Source: Rhodosorus marinus (taxonomy: Eukaryota; Rhodophyta; Stylonematophyceae; Stylonematales; Stylonemataceae). Taken from it: a stretch of DNA of 64,000 bases. The notes beneath the pieces are model-generated. The model saw only the letters and a program-made list of their open reading frames with translations, was not told the origin of the DNA and searched no databases. Below, piece by piece: positions 53,672 through 63,090 of the stretch (position 1 is its first letter; every line of letters begins with the position of its first letter). The translations under genes were made by a program, and so were the position numbers. Location: the NCBI GenBank assembly GCA_029953675.1, contig JAMWBK010000005.1, positions 3,119,001 through 3,183,000 of the forward strand. Reading direction: 5' to 3'.

Positions 53672-55063
53672 TCATCCTACATATATGTTGTCGATAACAT
53701 CACTACCTGGGCCGCCATCCAAAACGTCGGAGCCCGCACCGCTACTAATTGTGTCGTCCCCATCACCGCCATAAATTGCGTCATTCCCACTACCGCCGAC
53801 AAGTGCGTCATTCCCATCTTCGCCTTTGATCAAGTCATCACCAGCTTGGCCGTTGATAAAGTCGCTACCATAACCACCAAACATTGAGTCGTTCCCAAGA
53901 CCGCCATAAACGACGTCATCCCCAGCACCGGCGAAGATCTCGTCATCTCCACCCAAGCCGTAAATAATGTCTCTGCCACCGTACCCGTAGATTAGATCGG
54001 GCCCGTCCGAACCACGTATGAATTCCCCTTCAGCGGTTCCTCTGATTATACATGTACACGAGCCATTGCGCACTTCAGCCTGGAATGGTTCGAGCGAGGT
54101 TGGAGCATTCACAAGAGGTGAGTCATCGATATACCCACTCCCTGTCCCAGTAAACAATACAGGTAATTACTCACCGCCTGACAGGTGTCTGCAAGTTTTA
54201 TGCATTCCCCGCCGATGAGACAGTTTGGCTCGGCACCCGGGCAACCACAAGTGCAAACTCTTGTTTCTGGGTCCGCGAACTGAACGGGGAAAATCGTTAA
54301 GGTAACAATCGCTTTCAGAACGCGGTTCGACGGGGTACTGTGCCGAATAAAGGCTACGGGGTGGGAAGGGCAAGCTCCTTACCACGACATTGCCGAGACA
54401 ATTTCCCATGGCCGGATAATCGTCCTTGCGAATGCAAACCGGTTCGTTTGCGGTTTCTAGCAAGCAAAATGCGATAGGATCGCAGCCGCACGCAACCGGA
54501 AGCTCACATACCGGAATGTCGGGTCCATTGGCGACTCTGAGCTCGCACGTACCGTCTGCAGTGACCTCTGCCCTGAACTCTTCGCCGCCTGCTCCCCTAA
54601 GGATGGCGTGGCCAACCCAAAACAGAGAAGAATTTTCACAACAACCCATCTCATCCGCCACCATCTCGTCCTGACATATGACCAGGCTCAACCTGTTCAA
54701 CAAAGTGCCCGCTGGCTCGCCTCTCTTTGTCACGACCTTGACAGCATTCCTCCGGTTGCGGTATTTCACCGGTTCAGGGATGAGCTCCTTCTTCGTAAAG
54801 ATCCCCCCTCTGATGCTCACCAAGGAGAACGGGTCAGCCGCTTCGAATATCATCCGCACGCACAGCGGTTCCTGCTTGGGTTGAACCAGAACTGTGAGAG
54901 TGCCGACCGCTTCCCCTTTGAAAAAGAGGTCTTTGACTACCTCTTCCACGCTCTCAAGAGCTAAGCCGATCACGGGGGCATCCGCGCATGTCGCGGCGTC
55001 CTTGATATTCGCAGAAACTGCGCAGATAAACAGTACCGCACAGTACCAAACCACGGCCTTCAT
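53672..55063 (-). CDS. Secreted RTX-repeat (haemolysin-type Ca-binding) protein, three exons
   Basis: Model: exon 1 55063-54383, intron 54382-54280 (GTAAGG...CCCCGTTCAG, 103 nt), exon 2 54279-54175, intron 54174-54080 (GTGAGT...CATTCCAG, 95 nt), exon 3 54079-53672; 397 aa. Both introns are phase 0. Exon 1 has a signal peptide (MKAVVWYCAVLFICAVSA) and a globular region with scattered Cys. Exon 2 is a Cys-rich link (CTCGCPGAEPNC). Exon 3 has about ten GGxGxDxxx nonapeptides (GGDGDDTIS, GGSGNDAIY), which form a Ca2+-binding beta roll in RTX proteins. Likely an extracellular structural or adhesion protein; no toxin or enzyme domain is seen. Unspliced, the exon 1 and exon 3 frames are separate, so splicing is inferred. 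Confidence 0.8.
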
Positions 55064-55150
55064 CTCTTCAACGAGCCGAAAAAGAAAAAACAGGTCCTAC
55101 AGACCGATAAAACTGATGACACCAGGCAAGAATAGAAATCAAACCCAAAC

Positions 55151-55250
55151 CCCTCGCTCACAGCTTTATAGATGAACTCTCCACCTCTCCAACATTCCCC
55201 CCCTCGCTCCCAGCTTTATGGATGAACTCTCCACCTCTCCAACATTCCCC
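55151..55250 (-). promoter_or_regulatory. Tandem 50-bp promoter repeat of the RTX gene
   Basis: Units 55151-55200 and 55201-55250 differ at two positions. On the minus strand the proximal unit carries CTATAAAG (TATA-like, about 100 bp upstream of the ATG) and the distal one CCATAAAG. A CCAATGG box lies just upstream (about 55257). Confidence 0.6.
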
Positions 55251-55422
55251 CCCTCACCATTGGGCCAACACCGGTAGTTGGAACTTTTGGTACACTCCTT
55301 AAACATCATCACTGCAAGACAAATTCTTGCTCTCTCAAGTCATTTTGTTTTTCAAGTGTCTACCGCAGCGAAAGAGGATGTTAGATATGAGACCGCCCTC
55401 AAGATTTGAAGAGATTTGTGAG

Positions 55423-55468
55423 TGATGATAGTGGAGACAATTGAAATTACTTGTCTCCACTATCATCA
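55423..55468. repeat. Perfect 18-bp hairpin
   Basis: TGATGATAGTGGAGACAA (55423-55440) and its complement (55451-55468) are separated by 10 nt. The left arm belongs to an about 80-bp imperfect direct repeat (about 55356-55438 and 55501-55580) also ending GATGATAGTG. Confidence 0.75.
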
Positions 55469-56164
55469 GTTCCTTGTTGCTCACTGAGCTATTTTGCTGT
55501 TCAAGTCTTTGCGAAGTGGGGGGTAGGTATGAGACTGAGTTAAGGCTTGACGAGATGTGTGAGAGATGATAGTGAAGACCAATAAACATCAGCGTCTATC
55601 ACCTACCCCCTTTTACTGTTATAGATGAAGTTTTCAGAACAGAGGGTCGGATCCGATCCCCCCGTCCGATAAAGTTCTCCGATAAATCGTCAAGTACTCA
55701 ATCAACGTTAGCTATATTCGATTCCACCCATCGACTTGTGATTCCCTTTTTGCTATAAGAAGCTCTTTCCCAATGATCAGGATTACTTCTTGCTTTGAGA
55801 AGCTCTCTCTCCCACAAAATAGAGGATTACAACTGCTTCTGAAATTCCCGGAACCTTCAACTCTCTTCTCTCTCCTCCCCTTCTCCCCCTTCCCCGCGGC
55901 CATCAACAAACAGATGCTTTTCGTTTTCTCTCGCAAACGGTTTTTCCTAGACAATCTTTTTTGTTGTTTTGAAGATTTTTAGCATAAACCCTGATACTGT
56001 TTTGTAATTGAAACATAAAGGCATAAATGTTAAAGACCCTTATCGGTTTCTCAAGTAAATGAATGCATTTCCTTACAACTATAAAGGTTTCCGGAGGTTC
56101 CTGCCTTTCCTCCCCCCCCTATATATATAGCTGTAAGCGGAAACAAGTACTCAATGAACGAATG

Positions 56165-56400
56165 AATGGGTTTAATGAGTGAATGTGAGACTGCAATCAA
56201 CGGTTGGGAAAAGGGGCTACGATCGGCGAAGATCGCGGGCCTCCAACATCGAAAGCAGCGTCTATATGCACGACAGCAGGAAACTTTGACAGGTAAACAG
56301 CGTTGGAAAAGGCGGTCAGGGAGAGTGTTCCCGGGAACAACCCTTTTGGAAGCCAACGAGAGCCAACGGAATCCATAAAAACCAGACCTATACTTGAGTA
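56165..56400 (-). pseudogene. Family B-like ORF2 C-terminal fragment
   Basis: The minus strand encodes FMDSVGSRWLPKGLFPG and, in broken frame, the LSK...DAAFDVG end, matching family B (FMDSVGSRWLRELF, NAALMLEA). On its 3' side lies TTAAACCCATTCATTC, resembling the boundary after copy 2. Confidence 0.65.
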
Positions 56401-56401
56401 T

Positions 56402-56650
56402 GAGCTGGACCAGTCGACGATGAGCCAAGCCCGAACTTCGAATTCCTGGAGACGAAAACAAATACTACCGGAAAATTCGGCATTATAAGCTGGACCAGGC
56501 GACGATGAGCTAAAAGCCCAAACCTCGAAATTCCTGGAGACGAAAACAAATACCACCGGAACCTTCGGCTCCCCCTCCCTCCCCCCCCCCCTTTGGCGAC
56601 GATGAGCCAAGTCCGAACCTCGAAATTCCTGGAGACGAAAACAAACACCA
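56402..56650. repeat. Three-unit imperfect tandem repeat
   Basis: Three units (about 56402-56480, 56488-56562, 56596-56650) share CGACGATGAGC, CCTGGAGACGAAAACAAA and a CACCGGA-like end, separated by variable C-rich spacers. Any ORF through them is repetitive and unlikely to be a gene. Confidence 0.65.
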
Positions 56651-56741
56651 CCCTACCACTAACCTTCTGCTCCTCCTCCGTCCCCCCCCTTCTTTACCTT
56701 GACCGGCGATCGACCAACACGAACAGATTTTATTATCTCCC

Positions 56742-56889
56742 ACGGCTTTAACGGCTTTTTTCTCCCCAACGGCTTTTTTCTCCCCAACGGCTTTTTTCTC
56801 CCCAACGGCTTTTTTCTCCCCAACGGCTTTTTTCTCCCCAACGGCTTTTTTCTCCCCAACGGCTTTTTTCTTCCCAACGGCTTTTTTTC
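56742..56889. repeat. 18-bp minisatellite, about 8 copies
   Basis: The unit ACGGCTTTTTTCTCCCCA repeats about eight times with few changes. Because 18 is a multiple of three, both strands show repetitive frames (NGFFLP-type); these are not genes. Confidence 0.9.
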
Positions 56890-57003
56890 AGGCCAACGTA
56901 CTGTGTGTTTTTTCCCCTTTTTTTGGAGAACGATAGTGCTGTGCTTCCCATCGTACGTCTGAGAGTGAATCTGTGGTTACGGCTGGACTTTTGGTGTTAC
57001 GGG

Positions 57004-57020
57004 GTTACGTTAGTCTGGGG
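57004..57020 (+). repeat. 17-bp family D terminal/target motif
   Basis: GTTACGTTAGTCTGGGG, first of the cluster. It directly precedes a truncated family D 3' end beginning ACACGTCGTG. Confidence 0.85.
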
Positions 57021-57168
57021 ACACGTCGTGTCGACGAAGCAGACTATGACATCGTCCCTATCTTAGAACGTAGCCACACAACCCATTAGGGGTTTCTTTG
57101 CTGACCAATAGGATCCTTATTGCTTCTTAATGGGCTCCAATAGGGAGTTCTTCAGTAAAGTGTACGCG

Positions 57169-57201
57169 GTTACGTTAGTCTGGGGTTACGTTAGTCTGGG
57201 G
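57169..57201 (+). repeat. Two overlapping copies of the 17-bp motif
   Basis: 57169-57185 and 57185-57201 share one G, so the motif is duplicated in tandem between array members one and two. Confidence 0.85.
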
Positions 57202-57445
57202 ACTATACACCTGGATCAGCGGGCAACGCAAGTAAGTGAGGCTCGGGCGATCTTGAACCGCACTTTGTGGAAAGGAAACGCTATCCTTGCCACCCAGGCA
57301 CGTCGTGTCGACGAAGCAGACTATGACATCGTCCCTATCTTAGAACGTAGCCACACAACCCATTAGGGGTTTCTTTGCTGACCAATAGGATCCTTATTGC
57401 TTCTTAATGGGCTCCAATAGGGAGTTCTTCAGTAAAGTGTACGCG

Positions 57446-57462
57446 GTTACGTTAGTCTGGGG
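57446..57462 (+). repeat. 17-bp family D terminal/target motif
   Basis: It lies between array members two and three. Confidence 0.85.
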
Positions 57463-57537
57463 TAATGTAAGTAATTCTCTAGTTAGTGATAGACTCAGTG
57501 TTACGCCGCATTAGGCGGCTGCCCAATAAAGCTTACA

Positions 57538-57554
57538 GTTACGTTAGTCTGGGG
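57538..57554 (+). repeat. 17-bp family D terminal/target motif
   Basis: It ends array member three. A variant copy (GTTACGTTAGTATGG, 57562-57576) follows, and the long family D element starts immediately after it. Confidence 0.85.
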
Positions 57555-57634
57555 TTATGGGGTTACGTTAGTATGGCGTTTGGACGGCTTTGTTTGTGAA
57601 AAACGACGGAAAAAGGTGATAAAAAGTTACAAGT

Positions 57635-59224
57635 ATGATTGTGAAGGAGGTACGCGGGCCGTACCCCGAGCCTCTTGTGATCGCGGGCCCACACACCTCG
57701 GGTACCCGCGAAATGGAGAGGGCGAAAGAGCTGCTACAAGAGCAGCAGCAGCAGCAGCAGCAACAGCACCAGTATAGGGGAGCAGAACAGGAGGCAGAGA
57801 GGAATGCAGAACAGGGTGCCGCGGAGCAGGCCACAGCAGACCCAGCTGTCGCCTTTCTCCACCAACTGCAGAGCTACGACCACTGCTATACCGCCCTGGG
57901 AATCGGCCAGTCGGACATCGCCGACTTCTACCAGGCCGCCTTCAACCTCTATTCCCGCATCAACTGCTCAAAAGAACTTCAATCAGTGACAGGACGTCTG
58001 AATGAGCTCGCCAAAAAACCGCATATGTGGCAAGACGGACGAGCCACTACGACCCCGCCTCAACCCCCGCAGCAGCACCCGCGGACGGCGGCGGTCAATC
58101 AACATGCGGCAGAACCCATCATCAATCAACTTGCGGAGGGGACAGGTGTCCTTGCCTCACTGGACTATGCCACGGCCTTCCCGGTTGCCGGTATCAGCAG
58201 CACACGGCCAACGTACGCTCAGAGGACTGCCCAAAGTACTCCAGCTCGAGAATCAGAGGCTCAACTCCGACCAGCCGGGCGCCCGGGCCCACAGAGCCAG
58301 CAGGCAGCGCTACGACAGTTGCACGCCACTGTGGGAGGGTCCTCCTGGGGACCTGAGACCAAGCCGGTACTGGCGACCCTGAGGAATGTAAGACCGCCAC
58401 GGATGGACGAGGTAGCCCCATCGGATTTCACCACGGTCCTTTGCAGAGCCTTGGGGATTCCGAGCTCTTTTGTGGCGCACGTGGACTTCATCGCTTCCCA
58501 TGCGTGCTTACTCTGCCATCCGGACGCGATTCCGATTCTACAAAGCGCCATCTCTCGGGGCGTTTTCAGGACGGGCATCTTCGGTTCGTTCACCCAGAGA
58601 CACCCCGATCGGCAAGTGACTCTCTACACGGGCCAGGCACTGGATACAGACAACCTGTTGGGCTACAATGAACGTCAGCTCATTGCCCCAGCGAATATCG
58701 GGGCTCAGACCCTGAAACGGGCGATTGAACAGACTATCCGGATCCGCGCGAGACTCCGCAGAAGGCAACTCTCGTTCAACACACTCGCAGCGATACACGA
58801 GTACCTGGAGAGCAGACTCGGAGCCCTACAAGCCACACAACGTACTCCAACGGTACCCGGGGAGAGCGCGGAACCCCCAGCGCCTGCAGCCGCCACGAAC
58901 GCAGACCCTGAAGCCTCGTCCCTTCCAGGGGATGTACAGGCAGACCGTGGGAGAGTTGACGCCTCGGTTGAGACCAGTGCGACTTCCCAAGTACCTGAGA
59001 ACGCAGCACACGAAGACAATCCCCATGCGGAGCTCCTCTGCAACCTTCCGGAGCCACCTCAACAGAAGCGCTCGCGAGTGGCCGCCGATGGCACCGGACC
59101 GGATACTGAGATGACTCCGGCAGCCGTGGAGACTCCACAGGATACCACTGGGACACAGGTTGCCGTTGACGGCAACCATCACGCGATGGACACGCAGGAG
59201 AGCCAGGAAAACCCAGCGCAATAA
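57635..59224 (+). CDS. Family D ORF1 protein
   Basis: A 529-aa intact frame. A Gln run (residues about 36-44) and Glu/Gln-rich region come first, then a helical segment (FLHQLQSYDH, ADFYQAAFNLYSRIN), a Pro-rich linker, PTYAQRTAQS, and the conserved block with NVRPP, HVDF, SHACLLCHPDA and ILQSAI, followed by an acidic Pro/Glu-rich tail. The NVRP...VDF...HAC block aligns with family B ORF1 and, loosely, family E. No zinc knuckle. The stop TAA shares its last A with the ORF2 ATG (TAATG). Confidence 0.82.
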   Translation: MIVKEVRGPYPEPLVIAGPHTSGTREMERAKELLQEQQQQQQQQHQYRGAEQEAERNAEQGAAEQATADPAVAFLHQLQSYDHCYTALGIGQSDIADFYQAAFNLYSRINCSKELQSVTGRLNELAKKPHMWQDGRATTTPPQPPQQHPRTAAVNQHAAEPIINQLAEGTGVLASLDYATAFPVAGISSTRPTYAQRTAQSTPARESEAQLRPAGRPGPQSQQAALRQLHATVGGSSWGPETKPVLATLRNVRPPRMDEVAPSDFTTVLCRALGIPSSFVAHVDFIASHACLLCHPDAIPILQSAISRGVFRTGIFGSFTQRHPDRQVTLYTGQALDTDNLLGYNERQLIAPANIGAQTLKRAIEQTIRIRARLRRRQLSFNTLAAIHEYLESRLGALQATQRTPTVPGESAEPPAPAAATNADPEASSLPGDVQADRGRVDASVETSATSQVPENAAHEDNPHAELLCNLPEPPQQKRSRVAADGTGPDTEMTPAAVETPQDTTGTQVAVDGNHHAMDTQESQENPAQ

Positions 59225-61690
59225 TGCCGAGCAGACGTAGGGGAATCAAACGACGCCGCGAAGAGCCTCTTTTCTTCTCGGATCGTCAAGACTGGATCAG
59301 GCGGTGGAGCGTCTTCGTCGACGACGTCACGGAAGGAGGCAGGCAGTGGACGCGCCTTACACACTGCCCGGTTCCCACACGGCGATTTGTGCCACGCGCC
59401 CAGGTTCACACATGGAGCTGCCTCTTCCGTGCTGCATTAGAGCTCTCTATGGACAGCACCGCACCAGCAAACGCCAGCCTGCTTCTTGTCGGACTTCCAG
59501 GCCTTGTCCTCGGACACTCTGCACTTGATGTTGGCATTCAGGTATCGCATGTGCTTGAAGGAGAATTCTCTACGGTCTGGAGCGCTCTAGAGGACAAGGC
59601 GTCTATGCTGTCGCGTACTACCGCACCGCAAGGAGCTGAAGCGGTTCGACGCAAACATCTCGGGCGCCACAAGCGAGCGCTGAAACTAGCACACCTTGGC
59701 CGCCTTTCAGATGCAGCTCGGAGCCTACAGGCCACCGAAATGGCACCTTTTACCGCGGCTACGTGGAGACAACTACAAGCGCTCTTTCCCAACCCGGCAG
59801 AAGGTGACTTACCAGACGAGATTGCACACGCACTGCAATCTTTGCTCGCTCTGAATACCGAAACACTAAAGCGGCGGTGGGATTCAAGAAAAGCGGCCGA
59901 CGAGGGCCTCATGTCGATCGTGGCACGTCTTCCTCAGGGCAAGAGCCCAGGTCCTAGCGGTCTCCGAGCGGAACACCTCCAAGGTGCAACCCAACAGACG
60001 CAAGTGGCGTTGATTCGTGTATTGCGACAACTGGCGACCGCTCCTGAGAAATTTTCCCCGGCTCTGACCCGCGCCCTTCGCAGTAGTCGACTCCTGCCGT
60101 TCACGAAGCCTAACAAGGGTTCAGTGCCGCAGGAGCATCCCGGAGTTCGCCCTATCGGAGTGCCAGAAGTTTTGCGCAAGGTAGCAACGCAATGGACTCT
60201 TCACGCGGTTATGGACAGGGTGCATGAGCTCCTGGTGCCCTTACAACTGGGTATAGGAGTAAGTGGCGGGTGCGAACGCTCGCTTCACGCGATCCAGGCC
60301 CATTTGTCATGCGAACCCGATTCGGTGGTCCTTCGCTTAGACCTTGAGAATGCCTTTAATCGCATCGACCGACGCCTTGCCAAGCAACTGGTGGACGAAC
60401 ACTTGCCGGAGCTTGCACCAGTGTATAGACTTGGCTATGGAAGCGACAACGCGGACTCACCGACGCTCTGTGGCTGGCGATCTTCCCCTGGACAGAACGA
60501 AACCGACACCTCTCGCCTGACTCTCCAAGCAACTACAGGAGTCCAACAGGGAGATCCACTGGGGCCGGTGCTACATGCACTATCCCTGGCGCCCTTTCTA
60601 CGAGCGTTGCGAGCCAAGTTCCCCAACGAAACCATTGTTGCTATCCACGACGATATCACGATTGTCGGGTCGCTACAAGCCGTGAAGGCGTCCCTGGCAT
60701 GGGCAAAAACTGTGCTCCCCTCTCTTGGAGCACGCCTGCAACTCGGCAAGTGCACTGTGTACGGGCGAACACTGACTACCACGCGAGTGGTCAACCATGA
60801 GATTCCTGGAGTGCAAGTGACCAGAGACGGAGTCACCATCCACTCGATACCGATAGGCAGCCGAGAATATATCGAACAGGAGTGCCGGGGGTTGCAAAAT
60901 AAGCATGAGAAACTCTTTGAGGAAATTGCCAAGCTCCCACAACCGGAGCTTACGACGCAAATTGCCCTCTTCAGGTTCTGTGCAGAAACGCGACTAGACT
61001 ATGTGCTACGATGCCTCGCATACGAGTTTGGAAGAAATCTGGCACGCGAGGCCGACGTGATGACCAGATATCACCTTGAAATTCTATTCGGAGGCCTCGC
61101 TACGACAGCTGTAGAGGACGATGAGTACGCAGAGCTGATCTCGGACCAAATCGCTCTGCCCTGCCGCTGGGGAGGTTTGGGTTTCGCTACTCGAAAGCGC
61201 GTCCAACCCATCGCGTTTTACTCGTCATGGAGAAACACCTTCCGGAACAATGAAGATGAATGGCCGTACCTGACTGAACTAGAGCGGGAGGTTACGGCAG
61301 AACGCTCACCAGACACATACGAGCCGATGGATCAACGATGGTCGACTGCACAGCTGGCGGACCAGATCTGTGCATCGTCGCGAGCAATACAACGGAGGCT
61401 CGGACCAGAAACCCCGCCGCGGATCTTGGCACTGACTACCCTGCAACAACCGCGAGAAACATCTCTTCGAAGCGCCCCGGGCGAGACTGCAGCTTGGAAT
61501 AATGGTTCAATACAACAAACCCTCTCTCGAGAAGCACACCATTGCGCATTCCAAAAGCTGGTCACCAACCCACGAATCTCCCCTGAAAACCGAGCTCGAA
61601 TACGGTCTGCCGCGGGATCCGGGTCGGGAGTCTGGCTACGTGAAATACCAACGCTGACACCGAAAAAATTGAGTGCGGTTGAGATGCAGT
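59224..61690 (+). pseudogene. Family D ORF2: N-terminal region and RT, C-terminus lost
   Basis: It starts at ATG 59224 within TAATG. About 820 codons are open: a basic start (MPSRRRGIKRRRE), an about 200-residue N-terminal region of unknown fold, then the RT: PSGLRAEHL (about 240), RPIGVPEVLRKVA (about 308), motif A RLDLENAFN (about 371), GVQQGDPLGP (about 438), motif C AIHDDITIVG (about 473), and a thumb with LPCRWGGLGFA. The frame runs on about 14 codons past the junction into unrelated sequence (stop at 61731). RT catalytic acids are present, but the finger and endonuclease are absent here (see 7092-8009). Confidence 0.88.
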
Positions 61691-62511
61691 GTGGGTTCGA
61701 AGGCCCCTGCGTTGGTAGCGTCGCGGAGTAGTTGGAAGGCGGTATGATGAGCGATGACGTGTACATGATGATCAAAGTAGTCCAGCTGGAGCAGCGAATT
61801 TTTCTGAAGGCCGGCTAGGCGCTCGATATCCCAAGCATGATGGGCCTTGCTTCTGGTGGAGTCCCGAGGTCGAGCATTGAGTAGCACAAATGCATCAATG
61901 TCCTTCTGGCTCTGGTACTGCAGCCCATGAATGCTCGCGAAAAACGAGCGATTGGCAGCTGCTGGGGTCTGGTTGGCGCGGACACGTGTCGTCCAGCTCA
62001 TTGGTTGAGGTTGAGCTCGAGTCCTTGTCCGTGCTTGCTCATTGGCCGTTGCGAGATCTGGGAATGCATTGGAATCGAGATCACGTGTCTCGGGAGATCG
62101 CGGGCGGGCTGCTGCAGTGGCGTAGTTTGCTGGTTCGTAGACAGGGAGGGGGCGTTGTGCCCTCGGGGCAGCTTTTTGTGGCGTCGTAGTCAGATTGTGA
62201 AGGAGTTGAGCCTCGGTGCCATTGGCGTGTGCCTGGGCTAAGAGACCCATAAACCGCAGCATAAGCCCATTGTAGAGCGGGGTCTTATGCTTGGGCGCGT
62301 CGAGATGCAGCTTCAGCGCTCCGCAGCTCAGGTCAATAGCCAAGGGAGTAGGTACGTCGTTGTCAAGTGCAGATGCAGTTGTAGGCTCAGAAACAGGTAC
62401 GGGCAGAGGCTCGGGTCCGTCTGCCCTCAGGCTAACGGCCGGGAGGTCTTCCATCGTTGCGTCTGTGCAAAAGCCCCCCCCATCCGGAGGCACGGGCTCG
62501 AGAGTAGTCAT
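61690..62511 (-). pseudogene. Family E ORF1, minus copy, C-terminally cut
   Basis: It starts at the ATG at 62509-62511 (MTTLEPVPPDGGG). After an acidic Pro-rich start come a helical block (LMLRFMGLLAQAHANG), a PANYATAAARP segment, SWTTRVRANQTP, and a block LLNARPRD, LQLDYFDHHVHV, HTAFQLLRDATNAGAFEP that resembles the NVRP...VDF...HAC module of B and D. It is cut at about 61690 by the junction with family D. An inverted copy lies at 63176-64000. Confidence 0.7.
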
Positions 62512-62602
62512 ATCACTCGATAAGCGTTCGTAGAAAGAATGAAAGTGTAACTTTATCACCACGATAAACTCCAAAGTCCAACCCCAAATCCCAGACTTTT
62601 TA

Positions 62603-62619
62603 CCCCAGACTAACGTAAC
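62603..62619 (-). repeat. 17-bp motif, minus orientation
   Basis: CCCCAGACTAACGTAAC on plus. It lies between the 3' end of the deletion derivative (62620-62921) and the 5' UTR of the minus family E copy, the same 3'end-motif-5'UTR order as in the 57-kb array. Confidence 0.85.
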
Positions 62620-62921
62620 CGTAAGCTTTACTGGGCAGCTGCCTACTGCAGCGCAACACTACGTCTAATCCTATCTAGGGAAAAACTTACTGGAACCCCG
62701 CTACCGGGGTCTCATGCTACGTTCAAAAGAAAAAACAGGTACCAGCGGATTCTCCAGCTGGTCCACGCGCAAAGCGCCTAATGCTATCTCTGTGTTACCT
62801 CGCCATAGTTGCCGGTTTATCTGGGATCTCACGTCTCTCAGCTCCTCACTCCTGTGCAGTAAGTGCTTGCAGCTGTCCCGGAGGAACTCCTGTGCCCCAG
62901 TCCTTCCGTGTTTACTCCGGG
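62620..62921 (-). mobile_element. Internally deleted, short family D derivative
   Basis: The minus strand matches 7405-7428 (from CCGGAGTAAACACGG), jumps over about 390 bp, and resumes at the region equal to 7815-8090 through stop and 3' UTR. It is therefore 5'-truncated and internally deleted at short shared sequence (GGGGCA/GGCAC). It has no RT, CCHC or RLE core, and could move only with help. Confidence 0.8.
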
Positions 62922-62938
62922 GTTACGTTAGTCTGGGG
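62922..62938 (+). repeat. 17-bp family D terminal/target motif
   Basis: Plus orientation, directly after the truncated 5' end of the minus deletion derivative and directly before a plus-strand D-like fragment. It marks the centre of an inverted arrangement. Confidence 0.85.
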
Positions 62939-63063
62939 TGGCGCAGGCCTAGCGATGAGAACACGAATACAACCCCTCGCCTTCTTCAGCAGTTGGCGAC
63001 AGACTCTGAAGCTCAATTGGACTGGATCTAGCCACCTAGGAGCGCTACTCGATGCCTGCACAT
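62939..63063 (+). pseudogene. Short family D-like ORF2 fragment
   Basis: It encodes WGGAGLAMRTRIQPLAFFSSWRQ, which matches the family D thumb region (WGGLGFATRKRVQPIAFYSSWRN at 61170-61240). Only about 40 codons; it begins immediately after the motif and ends just before another. Confidence 0.7.
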
Positions 63064-63090
63064 CTGGGGTTAGTCTGGGGGTCTGGGGTT

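Larger units (their letters stand above)
57022..57537 (+). mobile_element. Head-to-tail array of truncated family D 3' ends
   Basis: Three plus-strand pieces separated by the 17-bp motif. The first (57022-57168) is only the last coding bases and 3' UTR. The second (57202-57445) encodes SEARAILNRTLWKGNAIL and RRVDEADYDIVPILERS, homologous to the D-type C-terminus at 7.9 kb (RSQINRQLWRGNAEI), then the same 3' UTR. The third (57463-57537) is a different subfamily's 3' UTR with GCCCAATAAAGCTTAC. A 164-bp stretch (57022-57185 and 57299-57462) is duplicated almost exactly because pieces one and two share their 3' ends. Confidence 0.82.
57577..61690 (+). mobile_element. Family D non-LTR retrotransposon, 3'-truncated long copy
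   Basis: It has a short 5' UTR beginning right after the variant target motif, ORF1, and ORF2 overlapping ORF1 by one base. It breaks off at about 61690 inside ORF2, before the CCHC and RLE regions, where it joins an inverted family E segment. Because the missing end is the 3' end, ordinary 5' truncation does not explain it. Confidence 0.85.

Noticed and set aside
53672-54157. RTX repeats as evidence for a pore-forming toxin
   Set aside because: Only the calcium-binding repeats are present; there is no hydrophobic pore domain, acylation region or T1SS signal, and the protein has an N-terminal signal peptide.
56699-56962. ORFs encoding NGFFLP-type repeats on both strands
   Set aside because: They are products of the 18-bp minisatellite, whose period keeps any frame open.
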